From: Streptomyces luteogriseus
Lineage (GTDB): Bacteria > Actinomycetota > Actinomycetes > Streptomycetales > Streptomycetaceae
Assembly (NCBI RefSeq): GCF_014205055.1
Contig: NZ_JACHMS010000001.1
Location: forward strand, 2,046,001-2,110,000
Reading direction: 5' to 3'
DNA length: 64,000 bases
Within the stretch, counting starts at the first letter, position 1. Every line of letters starts with the position of its first letter. A program made the translations under genes and the position numbers. Positions 35,898 to 43,883 of this stretch are shown here, piece by piece. Below the pieces are notes generated by a model. It was not told where the DNA came from, ran no database searches, and saw only the letters and a list, made by a program, of their open reading frames with translations.

Positions 35898-36947
35898 CTA
35901 CCAGGAGGCCGGGACGGCCGCCGCCGGGCGAGTGCCCACGCAGGCCCAGGCGGTCTGTGCGCGGGCCAGTACGGTGTCACCCTGGACCGCCGAGACGGAC
36001 AGCTGAAACGTTTCCTGCGGACGGGCGCCCGACGCGCACTCATCGACCACCAGCCGGGTGGGCCGGTCGAACTCGCCGAAGGCCAGGCACTGCACCGTGG
36101 TCCGGGCCAGCGCGAACGACAGGTCGGCGAACGGGCCGTCGCACGCCTCGTGCACCTTGAGGTGGCCGAGCTGGCGGAAGCCCTCCAGCATCACCATCAT
36201 CGGGATGTGGTCGGTGGGGTGATCGAAGAGCACCGCGTGGTCGCGGTCCACGCGCAACCGCCACTCGTCGGGCCTCGCGGCCTCTTCCAGGACGCAGTCC
36301 CGCCAGCGCAGCCGCCCCACCCGGTGCGGGGGCGTGCGCGGCGCCCCGGAGACCGCCGTCCGCGCCGGTAAGGCGGCCGGCACGTCCGCGGCGCCGCCGC
36401 CGAGCCGACGCAGCAGGCGGTAGCGCCGTTCGTCCACCATCAGCATGCTGATGGTGCCCCAGCCGCACTCGCGGCCGCCGACGACGAGCCGGAAGTCCAT
36501 CCGGGCCCCGCTCCTGCCCCGCGCGTCGTCGCCGTCCCAGGTCCACTCGCCCACCAGGAACACCGAGAGCGGTACGCCCTCGACCCGCAGGGCGGCGGGG
36601 TCGGTGATCTCGAAGTCGATGTCGCGGCCGATGAAGCGCCGGCCGAGCGGCACACCGCAGTGCCGGTGGGCGACGTAGACCATCCCCTGACGCAGGGTCT
36701 CCGCGAACAGCAGGGGATCGCTCAGACCGTTCTCGTCCGGGTGGTAGAGCGCGTGGTCGCGCGGCCACTGGGCGGCGACGACGAACTCGCGGTCACCGGC
36801 GCGGGCACCGTCGGTGACGAACACCTCCGCGACGGAGCTGCGGTGCACCAGCTCACGCGTCACGGGACGTGCAAAGCTCAACGAATCACAGGCGTGGGCC
36901 ATTGCTGACGCCTGAGGGATGCTGGGATGATTGAGCACGACTGACAT
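35898..36947 (-). CDS. AfsA-family gamma-butyrolactone synthase
   Basis: The 349-residue product has the duplicated A-factor hotdog-like repeat: one copy around residues ~30-180 (RELVHRSSVAEVFVTD, then DHALYHPDENGLSDPLLFAETLRQ) and one around ~220-340 (VDRDHAVLFDHPTDHIPMMVMLEGFRQ). AfsA condenses a beta-ketoacyl chain with dihydroxyacetone phosphate, the first step of autoregulator biosynthesis. It is divergent from an ArpA-like receptor gene across 241 bases that contain a perfect 18-bp operator. The flanking HAD phosphatase and flavoprotein complete a plausible signal-biosynthesis set. Confidence 0.93.
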   Translation of the reverse strand: MSVVLNHPSIPQASAMAHACDSLSFARPVTRELVHRSSVAEVFVTDGARAGDREFVVAAQWPRDHALYHPDENGLSDPLLFAETLRQGMVYVAHRHCGVPLGRRFIGRDIDFEITDPAALRVEGVPLSVFLVGEWTWDGDDARGRSGARMDFRLVVGGRECGWGTISMLMVDERRYRLLRRLGGGAADVPAALPARTAVSGAPRTPPHRVGRLRWRDCVLEEAARPDEWRLRVDRDHAVLFDHPTDHIPMMVMLEGFRQLGHLKVHEACDGPFADLSFALARTTVQCLAFGEFDRPTRLVVDECASGARPQETFQLSVSAVQGDTVLARAQTAWACVGTRPAAAVPASW

Positions 36948-37029
36948 CTGGGATTCGCCTCCCCCGTACTGGAAGAACCAGGACCATGCGAACTAACAGA
37001 CGTGCGGCGCCCTTCGGCACGAAATTAAT

Positions 37030-37047
37030 ATACCTTCGGGAAGGTAT
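37030..37047. promoter_or_regulatory. Autoregulatory element between afsA and arpA-like genes
   Basis: ATACCTTC-GG-GAAGGTAT is a perfect 8-bp inverted repeat around GG. It closely resembles the ARE boxes of Streptomyces gamma-butyrolactone receptors (ATACCTTC-type half sites). It lies 83 bases upstream of afsA and ~140 upstream of the receptor gene, so it could control both. Confidence 0.85.
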
Positions 37048-37188
37048 CTTGCAAGGCTCGGGCGGAGCGCGGCGGATGATCGGTCATACCTGCTGGTCAG
37101 AGGGGCGAAGCCTGCGAAGCGCCCGCACGTGCCCCGGCCCAATCCCCCCACGAACCGGCCACCGAAAGCAGCGGACGGCACGGCACGA

Positions 37189-37848
37189 ATGGACGTCATG
37201 AGCGAACACAGCGACGCGACACACATCTCCGGCGGCACCTCGGTCGACGACACCTCGCACCTCAAGCAGGAGCGCGCCATCCGCACCCGGCGCACCATCC
37301 TCGACGCGGCCGCGGAGGTCTTCGCCCGGCACGGCTACCCGAACGTCACCATCAAGGACATCGCCGACGGCGCGGAGATGACCAAGGGCGCGGTGTACTT
37401 CCACTTCTCCAACAAGGAGGCCCTCGCGGTCGCCGTGACGGAGGAGTTCTACCGCAGGCTCAACGAGATCGTCTCCCCCGCGCTCGAGGGCGACCACTCC
37501 TCGCCCTCGACGGTGGTGGACGTGCTGCTGCGCACCGCGGGCGGGTTCCGCGACGACGTCTACGTCAAGGCGGGGGCGCGCCTGCAGATCGAACGTCCCT
37601 ACATCAAAGCGGAGATGCCGGTCCCGTACGTCGGTTTCACGTCACTGATCGTCGAACTCCTCCAGGAGTGCCAGGCCGCGGGCCGGCTGCCGGAGAGCGC
37701 GGCGCCCAAGGCCCTGGCCAGGGTCCTGGTCTCCGCCCTGTTCGGCGCCCAGCACATCTCCTGGGTGCAGAACGACCGGGCCGACATCGTGGAGCGGGTC
37801 GAGGAGATCCTCGACGCCTTCGCCCTGCTGTCGGTGCCGGCGCGGTAG
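37189..37848 (+). CDS. ArpA-like gamma-butyrolactone receptor (TetR family)
   Basis: The start is ATG 37189 or ATG 37198; neither has a strong ribosome-binding site. The ~219-residue product has a 28-residue leader, then HLKQERAIRTRRTILDAAAEVF and the helix-turn-helix IKDIADGAEMTKGAVYFHFSNK, nearly the consensus of ArpA-type receptors. The C-terminal domain contains the conserved region around ALFGAQHISWVQNDRADIVER, where the receptor Trp that covers the ligand is found. It is divergent from afsA with the ARE between them, the standard receptor-synthase arrangement. It is expected to repress the cluster's pathway-specific activator until the butyrolactone accumulates. Confidence 0.92.
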   Translation: MDVMSEHSDATHISGGTSVDDTSHLKQERAIRTRRTILDAAAEVFARHGYPNVTIKDIADGAEMTKGAVYFHFSNKEALAVAVTEEFYRRLNEIVSPALEGDHSSPSTVVDVLLRTAGGFRDDVYVKAGARLQIERPYIKAEMPVPYVGFTSLIVELLQECQAAGRLPESAAPKALARVLVSALFGAQHISWVQNDRADIVERVEEILDAFALLSVPAR

Positions 37849-37865
37849 GACCGTGTGGCCGGGAA

Positions 37866-37905
37866 GGTGCGGCGGGAGCCGGTGAACCGCTCCGTTCGCC
37901 GCACC
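37866..37905. terminator. Hairpin between convergent receptor and mmgE/prpD-like genes
   Basis: Arms GGTGCGGCG (37866-37874) and CGCCGCACC (37897-37905) pair perfectly, with an inner GGAGC/GCTCC stem. It lies in the 88-base gap between convergent genes, so it probably ends transcription from both sides. Confidence 0.7.
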
Positions 37906-37936
37906 CGCCACGCCGGCCGGCGGCGGGCCGGACGGT

Positions 37937-39490
37937 TCAGTCCAGGAAGGCGGCCTCTATCCAGCGACGCAGGGCGCCCGGACGCATGCGGTGCAGCCGG
38001 TCCACGCTGTCGGACACCTCGTGCGGGCCGCCGACCGACAGGAACTTCTCCCGCACCAGGTCCGCGTGCCGGACCCGGGTCTCCGGGCCGGCCGCACCGA
38101 CCGGAATCAGCCGGGTGCGCGACACCGTACGGCCGTCGGTCAGCCGGACGGTGACCCGGGCACCGGTGGCCTTCGAGGCACGGGAGAAGTCCCGGTCGTC
38201 GGCGCTCAGCGGGCCCAGCAGGTCGACCAGCTCGTCCCCGCCGAAGCCACGCAGCCACGGCACGGCACGCTCTCCCGCCTCCCGTACCGCCTCGCCGAAC
38301 GGGGCGTCGGACAGGAACAGTTCGCGCGTCATCTCGGTGTCGTGCTCCAGGCGCACCCGTCGGGCCAGCCCCCAGCGGGCCGGGTCGTCCAGGTGCGGGG
38401 AGGAGAAGTCGTCCACGGTGAACTCGCCGGTGAGCAGGGTGGTCGCGACGGGGTAGGGCACGTCGAGGACCAGGGCGCCGAGCGGGGACCCCGGACCGTT
38501 GACGTACCGGGCGGCGCGTTCACCGGCGAAGAGGGTGTAAAGGGAGGCCTCGACGACCACCTCGGCCACGTCCTCGGGCCGCAGGCCGCCCAGTTCCCGG
38601 TGGATCTCGGCGGCGCAGTCCACGGCCGCGTCGATGCCCGGCCCGCCGGGGTGCATCTTGAAGGAAAGCGTGTCGGTGTGCCAGCGCCGGCCCAGTCCCT
38701 TGGCCACCGCCTGCGGCAGCGGCACGGTGGCGAACCGGGCGAGGAAGCCGTCCTCGTGCTCGACGATGTCGGGAGCGCCGCGCAGCCCCGCGTACGCCGC
38801 GTCGCAGGCGTCCATGGCGGTGCGCACCGGGGTGAAGGTGTTGAACAGACGGGCGTCGCTGGCCAGGAACGCGCGCATCAGGGGCCAGTTGGGCATGGCG
38901 AAGGCCAGCCCGAAGGCGTTCTCGAAGAGCGCGGCCGAGGCCCTGTCGCAGTGCAGCCGGCCGGCCACCGCGCCCGCCAGGTGCGTGTGCACGGCGCTCT
39001 GGCCGCGCAGCGGGCCGAGGGTGGCCGAGGCGGTGATGCGGGCCGCGCACTCGTTGGCCGCGACGACGGCGGTCAGCAGGGACAGCCCGTCGAGCCGGCG
39101 GGTGTAGGCGAAGGCGAGCGGTACCGCGACGGTGGAGTTCGACAGGTGCCCGGCGTAGGCGGTGTCGTCGAGATTGAGCCAGGACCCGAGGGCGGCGAAG
39201 ACGCCCGCGGCGGTGCGTGGGTCGCGCTGCATGGGGTGCCCGAAGGCCGCCACCAGCCGCCGTCCCAGCGGGTGCTGGAGCCCGGCCCTGATGGATGCGG
39301 CCTGCGAGAGCACCTGACTGGCGGCGAGCTTCAGCACCCGGCACGGGATGTGCTCGGGGCGCAGCGTCGCCGCCCACTGGGACAGTTCACGCAGCGGGGT
39401 GTCGGTGGGTCGGCGCGGACGCCTGGGCGCCGTGCTCCCCCAGTCGTCGCACAGCGCCCTGGCCACGCTCTCACCGAGTACTGCCGTCAT
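37937..39490 (-). CDS. MmgE/PrpD-family protein (VlmK-like dehydratase candidate)
   Basis: The 517-residue product starts at ATG 39490. It has the MmgE/PrpD all-helical domain with LDDTAYAGHLSNSTVAVPLAFAY (~115-137) and KMHPGGPGIDAAVDCAAEIHRELG, followed by the lid domain. The family is named for methylcitrate dehydratase. In valanimycin biosynthesis the member VlmK eliminates phosphate from a phosphorylated serine-derived hydroxymethyl group, after VlmJ, a diacylglycerol-kinase-type enzyme, has phosphorylated it. Here a kinase of that type is encoded just upstream (40069-41034), which supports the same role. No other methylcitrate-cycle gene is present. A hairpin at 39570 separates it from the NTF2-like gene. 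Confidence 0.85.
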   Translation of the reverse strand: MTAVLGESVARALCDDWGSTAPRRPRRPTDTPLRELSQWAATLRPEHIPCRVLKLAASQVLSQAASIRAGLQHPLGRRLVAAFGHPMQRDPRTAAGVFAALGSWLNLDDTAYAGHLSNSTVAVPLAFAYTRRLDGLSLLTAVVAANECAARITASATLGPLRGQSAVHTHLAGAVAGRLHCDRASAALFENAFGLAFAMPNWPLMRAFLASDARLFNTFTPVRTAMDACDAAYAGLRGAPDIVEHEDGFLARFATVPLPQAVAKGLGRRWHTDTLSFKMHPGGPGIDAAVDCAAEIHRELGGLRPEDVAEVVVEASLYTLFAGERAARYVNGPGSPLGALVLDVPYPVATTLLTGEFTVDDFSSPHLDDPARWGLARRVRLEHDTEMTRELFLSDAPFGEAVREAGERAVPWLRGFGGDELVDLLGPLSADDRDFSRASKATGARVTVRLTDGRTVSRTRLIPVGAAGPETRVRHADLVREKFLSVGGPHEVSDSVDRLHRMRPGALRRWIEAAFLD

Positions 39491-39569
39491 GGCGCGAGGC
39501 ACCTCTCTTGCCGTACGCCGGCCGGGGCGTGCCGTGACCGGCGGCTGGTCGCTCCGGGCGGGTGGGAGC

Positions 39570-39606
39570 GGCGGCGGGAGCACCGTCGGCCGGTGCTCCC
39601 GCCGCC
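39570..39606 (-). terminator. 16-bp perfect hairpin between NTF2-like and mmgE/prpD-like genes
   Basis: Arms 39570-39585 and 39591-39606 (GGCGGCGGGAGCACCG and complement) pair perfectly around the loop TCGGC, 12 bases after the stop of the NTF2-like gene. It would end or attenuate transcription before the mmgE/prpD-like gene at 39490, lowering its level relative to the kinase. Confidence 0.8.
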
Positions 39607-39617
39607 GCGGGAGGGGT

Positions 39618-39986
39618 TCAGGCGGCCGGCACCTTGTCCAGGAAGCCGTAGACGGCCTTGATGCGGCCCGCCTCGTCGGCGACCAGGACGTCGAAACCGA
39701 TCGCGATGGGCTCGGCGCCGGGCTCGGTGACCAGGCCCCACTGGAACCGGGCCTGGTTGTGGTGGGCGTCGACCGTGCCGTGCAGTTCGAAGGTCAGGCC
39801 CTTGAACTGCTCGCGGGCCCCCGCCACCACCGCGCCGAAGCCCTCGTGGCCCTCGACGGCGGCGAGCGGGTCGATGTACGGGGCGTCGGCGGTGAAGAGC
39901 TCGGCGATGGCCGCCGCGCGCTTGTCGGCGTCCGCCTCGTTCCAGATGGCCAGGTAGCGGTCGACGGTGGTGGTCAGGTCGCTCAT
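39618..39986 (-). CDS. SnoaL/NTF2-like small protein
   Basis: The 122-residue product starts at ATG 39986 with CGAGGAGAA upstream. It has the cone-shaped alpha+beta NTF2-like pattern: VDRYLAIWNEADADKRAAAIAELFTADAPYIDP at the N-terminus, then FELHGTVDAHHNQARFQWGL and VYGFLDKVP. Members include polyketide cyclases, delta-5-3-ketosteroid isomerases and many unassigned proteins; no catalytic set can be chosen here. It lies between the kinase and the mmgE/prpD-like gene, so it may assist the phosphorylation and elimination step or bind its intermediate. Role inferred. Confidence 0.75.
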   Translation of the reverse strand: MSDLTTTVDRYLAIWNEADADKRAAAIAELFTADAPYIDPLAAVEGHEGFGAVVAGAREQFKGLTFELHGTVDAHHNQARFQWGLVTEPGAEPIAIGFDVLVADEAGRIKAVYGFLDKVPAA

Positions 39987-40068
39987 GTGTGTTCTCCTCG
40001 TTTGCGTTGGTGCGGCTGACCCGACGTGCCGTCGCCAGGCGTGCGGTACGACGGGGGTTCTGGATGTC

Positions 40069-41034
40069 TCAGGGGGTCTCGGGGCGGTCCGGGGCCGGGG
40101 CCCACACGGGGAGGGCGCCGGGGAGGACCTCGAAGGTGGCCGTGGAGCCGATGCCGTGCTGGTACTCGCCGTCGTGCTCCAGCGGCAGCCGGCGGCCGTC
40201 GGTGCGCTCCACGGTGATGGTCCGGCCGCGCGCGTACCGCGTGGCGGGGTGGCCGATGTGAGCGGCGGTCAGGGTCAGCCGCGGCACGTCGGCCGCGGCG
40301 ATCCCGTCGCCGATGACGCAGACGTCGAGCAGGCCGTCGTCGAGCAGCGAGTCGGGCAGGACGTTGAACCGGCCGCCGCGGTAGGGGCCGCCGCCGACGT
40401 TCGCGAGGACGGTCGGGCCCTCGTGCACGACCCGCCCGTCGACGGTGACCCGGCCCGGGTACGGCGCGTAGCCCGCGGCGGTGTCGGCGAAGGCGCGAGC
40501 GTACCGCTCGCGGCCGGTCAGCGGCAGGTCGCGGGCGGTGATCAGCGCGTCGGCGATCACACCGGAGCAGGCGCCCAGGTAGACGTACTGACGGGTCTCG
40601 GCGAGACGGGCCAGGTCCAGGCGGCGCGGGCGGGCGCTGCCGCCGATGCCGGAGTCGGTGAGGATCGCCTTGAGGGACTCCGTCCAGGGGCGGTCGCCCC
40701 ACAGCATCTTGTAGCCGGAGTTGCCGGTGCCGCCGGGCACCACCGCGAGCGTGGCGCGCCCGGAGGCGGGCACCAGGCCCTGGACGGCCTCCCGGACGGT
40801 GCCGTCGCCGCCGATGACGACGACCAGGTCGGGGGCGCCGGTGTGCCGTTCGAGGGCCCTGCGCACCGCGACGGTGGCGTCACCCGGTCCGGTGGTCGGG
40901 TGCACCTCGGTGCGCTCCAGGTACGAGTCGCACAACTGGCGCACCTGTTCCACCAGTTCCGGGCTGTGGCTGCCGGAGGCCGGGTTGGCCAGGACCAGTG
41001 CCCGGGTCGGGACCGGGGCTGCTGTAGCTGCCAT
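40069..41034 (-). CDS. Diacylglycerol-kinase-family kinase (VlmJ-like)
   Basis: The 321-residue product starts at ATG 41034. The DAGK catalytic domain motifs are visible: LANPASGS near the N-terminus, VVVIGGDGTVREAVQGL (GGDGT, ~80) and VVPGGTGNSGYKM (~105), then the C-terminal beta domain with ERTDGRRLPLEHDGEY. In valanimycin biosynthesis VlmJ of this family phosphorylates the hydroxyl of valanimycin hydrate before elimination by VlmK. The mmgE/prpD-like gene nearby and the absence of lipid-metabolism genes favour that role over lipid phosphorylation. Paired SARP-type heptads lie ~106 bases upstream. Confidence 0.85.
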   Translation of the reverse strand: MAATAAPVPTRALVLANPASGSHSPELVEQVRQLCDSYLERTEVHPTTGPGDATVAVRRALERHTGAPDLVVVIGGDGTVREAVQGLVPASGRATLAVVPGGTGNSGYKMLWGDRPWTESLKAILTDSGIGGSARPRRLDLARLAETRQYVYLGACSGVIADALITARDLPLTGRERYARAFADTAAGYAPYPGRVTVDGRVVHEGPTVLANVGGGPYRGGRFNVLPDSLLDDGLLDVCVIGDGIAAADVPRLTLTAAHIGHPATRYARGRTITVERTDGRRLPLEHDGEYQHGIGSTATFEVLPGALPVWAPAPDRPETP

Positions 41035-41139
41035 GCGGGCGTACTCCTTCGTCGGACGGTGCCGGCGGGTCCGGGGCCGGGGCCGCGCCTGCGGCTCCGG
41101 GCCCACGACGTCGACTCTGCCGCCCACCGCTGTCACGGC

Positions 41140-41157
41140 GCTGACGTGCGGCTGACG
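41140..41157 (-). promoter_or_regulatory. SARP-type paired heptads before the kinase operon
   Basis: On the minus strand CGTCAGC occurs at 41157-41151 and again at 41146-41140, an 11-bp period on one DNA face, 106 bases upstream of the kinase ATG. The same motif and spacing occur at three other operons of the cluster. SARP activators bind such direct repeats near -35. Confidence 0.7.
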
Positions 41158-41174
41158 CCGACGAGGCGCAGGGG

Positions 41175-41265
41175 CACGGGGAAGCGGGGCAGGGGCACGC
41201 CGGGCACGGGGAGGCGGGGCAGGGGCACGCCGGGCACGGGGAGGCGGGGCCAGGGGCACGCCCGG
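41175..41265. repeat. 30-bp tandem repeat, three copies
   Basis: The unit CACGGGGAGGCGGGGCAGGG plus GCACGCCGGG occurs at 41175-41204, 41205-41234 and 41235-41265, the last with two single-base insertions; a partial copy precedes them. It is non-coding and lies upstream of the kinase promoter. There is no spacer, so it is not a CRISPR. Confidence 0.85.
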
Positions 41266-41434
41266 CCCGCCGCGGACGCCCGCGGTGCGCCGGGCCGGGC
41301 GCCGCGGGCACCCTCGGCGGGGCCCCGGGCGCCGCGCCCCGGCGTCCCGGTCCGCGGGCGGGTGACAGACGTGTGCGAGGTGGCTCGGGCGGGGAGCGAG
41401 GGGAGGGCAGGGCGCGGGCCGGGCGGAATGCCCG

Positions 41435-41464
41435 GCCGCCGCCCGGCCGGGGCCGGGCGGCGGC
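41435..41464 (-). terminator. Hairpin ending the P450-MFS-hydrolase operon
   Basis: Perfect 14-bp arms (41435-41448 and 41451-41464, GCCGCCGCCCGGCC and complement) 26 bases after the alpha/beta hydrolase stop at 41490. Confidence 0.8.
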
Positions 41465-41489
41465 AACGCGGGAGGCCCCGCCCTCGCGG

Positions 41490-42320
41490 TCACTGCTTGG
41501 CGAAGGCCAGCAGGTCCGCGTTCAGACGGTCGGCGTGGGTGGCGAACAGGCCGTGGGCCGCGCCCTCGTAGGTCAGCAGGGTGCTGCCGGGAACGAGCTC
41601 CGCGGTGCGGGGACCGCACAGCGGATACGGCGCCCCGAGGTCGGCTGTGCCGTGGACGACCAGGGTGGGCACCCGGACGGCCGCCGTCTCCGCTCGCTGG
41701 TCGGTGGTGAACAACGTGCGGTAGATCTCCGTGGCGGCCCGCGGCGAGGTGTCCATGGCCAGGTCCGTCAGCCACTCGGCCAGTCGGGGCGAGAGCGGCG
41801 TGCTCGCCGGATCCGCCTCGGGGCCGGCGAAGAACGGCCAGGTCAGTGATCTCAGCCAGGCGGCCCGGTCGGTCCGGATGGCCTTCTCGATCTCCTCGAA
41901 CAGCGCCATCTCCAGGCCGTCCGGGTTGTCCGGGGCGCGCAGCAGGAACGGCGTGGTCGAGGCGACCAGCGCCAGCTTCCCCACCCGCCCGGCGCCGTAC
42001 CGGGACAGGTAGCGCACGGCCTCACCGCCGCCCGCCGCGTAGCCGACCAGCAGGACGTCCCGCAGGTCGAGGTGGTCGAGCAGGTCGGCGAGGTCCGAGG
42101 CGAGGGTGTCGTAGTCGTAGCCGCTCCAGGGGACGTCCGAGCGCCCGGTGCCGCGCCGGTCGTAGGTGACGCAGCGCAGTCCCTGACCGGCCAGGAACGG
42201 CGCCTGGAACTCCCACATCCGCGAGTCCGCCATGGCGGCGCTGAGCAGCACCACGGGACGTCCTTCGCCCCAGTCGGTGCAGTGGAGCCGGGTCCCGTCC
42301 CGGGTGGTGACGTACGGCAT
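41490..42320 (-). CDS. Alpha/beta-hydrolase-fold protein lacking the nucleophile Ser
   Basis: The 276-residue product looks like a non-heme chloroperoxidase/esterase-type alpha/beta hydrolase: RRGTGRSDVPWSGYDYDTLASDLADLL is the typical N-terminal block, the acid is in VHGTADLGAP and the His in EGAAHGLFATH. The nucleophile elbow reads LVGYAAGGGEAV where family members have G-x-S-x-G, so Ala95 replaces Ser; the codon GCG was read directly. Hydrolysis through an acyl-enzyme is not possible with this residue. A lyase, isomerase or ligand-binding role like other Ser-less members is an inference. It follows the MFS gene by 30 bases in the P450 operon. Confidence 0.85.
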   Translation of the reverse strand: MPYVTTRDGTRLHCTDWGEGRPVVLLSAAMADSRMWEFQAPFLAGQGLRCVTYDRRGTGRSDVPWSGYDYDTLASDLADLLDHLDLRDVLLVGYAAGGGEAVRYLSRYGAGRVGKLALVASTTPFLLRAPDNPDGLEMALFEEIEKAIRTDRAAWLRSLTWPFFAGPEADPASTPLSPRLAEWLTDLAMDTSPRAATEIYRTLFTTDQRAETAAVRVPTLVVHGTADLGAPYPLCGPRTAELVPGSTLLTYEGAAHGLFATHADRLNADLLAFAKQ

Positions 42321-42350
42321 GACGCCTGCCTTCCTTGGTGGTGGGGACCC

Positions 42351-43823
42351 TCAGCGCCGTGCGGTGCGGCCCGGTGCCGCCAGGACCAGGGCGGAGGCCA
42401 GGAGTCCCAGGGCGATGAGCGGGACGAGCGTGACGGCGAACGCGTGCGGGTAGGCGCCCGCCGAGCCACCGGCGTCGGCCAGGGCGGGGAAGAAGACCGC
42501 GCCGGCGATCGCCACGCCGACGGCCGCGCCGCCCTCCTGGGCGGTGTTCAGCAGTCCGGAGGCGGAGGCCGCGTGCTCGGGCGCGGCCGCGCCCAGCACC
42601 AGGTTGGTCAGCGGGCCGGTCGTCAGGCCCATGCCGAGCCCGGCGACGAGGAGGGCGGGCAGCAGCCACAGCACGTGTCCCGTCGTGTCGAGGCGGTCGG
42701 CGGTCAGGGCGACCGCCGCGTAGCCGATCGCGAGGGTCAGCGGGCCGACGGCCACCCTGCGGGCGGTGACCGAGGCGGCCTTGCGCGCCGACACCATCGA
42801 GGCGCCGAAGTAGCCCGCGCCCAGGGCCAGGAAGACGGACCCGGACGCCAGGGGCGACAGGCCCCGGCCCAGCTGCAGGTAGAGGGCCAGCACGAAGAAG
42901 AAGGAGCCCATCGCGAGGAAGTAGACCACCGTCGCGGCCAGCCCCACCGAGAACACCCGGCCCTTGAACAGGGCGGGTTCGATCAGCGGGCCCCGGTCGG
43001 CCGCCGCCCGCCTGCGCAGGTGCCAGACGGTCACCGCCAGCAGGACGGCCGCACCGGCCAGCGCCTCCCACACCCACAGCGGCCAGCCGCTCTCCTGGCC
43101 CTCCAGCAGCGCGAAGACGATGATGCCCAGGGACGCCGTGACCAGCAGGGCGCCCACGAGGTCCAGCCGGGTGCCGCCCTCACCGCGCGACTCGGGGATC
43201 GTGCGGCCGACGAAGGCCAGGGAGACCAGGCACAGCGGGACGTTGATCAGGAAGATGGTCCGCCAGCTCAGTCCCGCGATGTCGACCGTGATCAGGGCAC
43301 CGCCGATGAACTGGCCGAAGACGCCGGCGATTCCGATGACCAGGCCGTAGGCGTTGAAGGCGCGGTCGCGGGCGGCGCCGGTGTACACCGTGCCGATGAT
43401 GCCGAGCACCTGCGGCACCATCAGCGCGGCGGCGGCGCCCTGGGCGATGCGGGCGACGACCAGGACGGTCGCCGTGGGTGCCAGGCTGCACGCGGCCGAG
43501 GCCAGCATGAACAGCACCATGCCGAGCGTGAACATCCGCCGGCGGCCGAAGAGGTCGCCGAGCCTGCCGCCGGTGATCAGCCCCGCGGTGAAGGCGACGC
43601 CGTAGCCCACGACGAACATCTGGGCCTGGGCGGCGCTGGCGCCCAGGTCGGCCTTGATGGCGGGGACGGCCACGTTGGCGATGAAGAAGTCCAGCACCGT
43701 GATGAACGTGCCCACGAGCACCACCAGGAGGGCACCGGCCGAGGGGGCGGCGGCCGGTGCGCCGTCGGGGGGCGTCGGCGCACGCCCCTCGACGACGACT
43801 TCCGTGCTTGTCTCAGAAGTCAT
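42351..43823 (-). CDS. MFS drug transporter, DHA2 type (14 helices)
   Basis: The 490-residue product has about 14 hydrophobic helices. The first half contains GLITGGRLGDLFGRRRMFTLG (motif A) and VARIAQGAAAALMVPQVLGII (motif C-like), placing it in the DHA2/EmrB-QacA group of proton-driven exporters. Start ATG 43823. It lies 60 bases after the P450 stop and before the alpha/beta hydrolase, inside the biosynthetic cluster, so it is the probable product exporter or self-resistance pump. Confidence 0.93.
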   Translation of the reverse strand: MTSETSTEVVVEGRAPTPPDGAPAAAPSAGALLVVLVGTFITVLDFFIANVAVPAIKADLGASAAQAQMFVVGYGVAFTAGLITGGRLGDLFGRRRMFTLGMVLFMLASAACSLAPTATVLVVARIAQGAAAALMVPQVLGIIGTVYTGAARDRAFNAYGLVIGIAGVFGQFIGGALITVDIAGLSWRTIFLINVPLCLVSLAFVGRTIPESRGEGGTRLDLVGALLVTASLGIIVFALLEGQESGWPLWVWEALAGAAVLLAVTVWHLRRRAAADRGPLIEPALFKGRVFSVGLAATVVYFLAMGSFFFVLALYLQLGRGLSPLASGSVFLALGAGYFGASMVSARKAASVTARRVAVGPLTLAIGYAAVALTADRLDTTGHVLWLLPALLVAGLGMGLTTGPLTNLVLGAAAPEHAASASGLLNTAQEGGAAVGVAIAGAVFFPALADAGGSAGAYPHAFAVTLVPLIALGLLASALVLAAPGRTARR

Positions 43824-43883
43824 GACGACTCCGTTTCTCGATCATTTCGGGTGGTTGGCCGGTGGTGCCGGTACCGTGGCCGG

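Larger units (their letters stand above)
41035..41489. other. 455-base non-coding region upstream of the kinase operon
   Basis: No gene-like frame. It contains the kinase-operon SARP-type box (41140-41157), a three-copy 30-bp tandem repeat (41175-41265) and the hairpin ending the P450-MFS-hydrolase operon (41435-41464). Confidence 0.6.

Noticed and set aside
41175..41265. 30-bp repeats considered as a CRISPR array
   Set aside because: The copies are directly adjacent with no spacers, and there are no cas genes.
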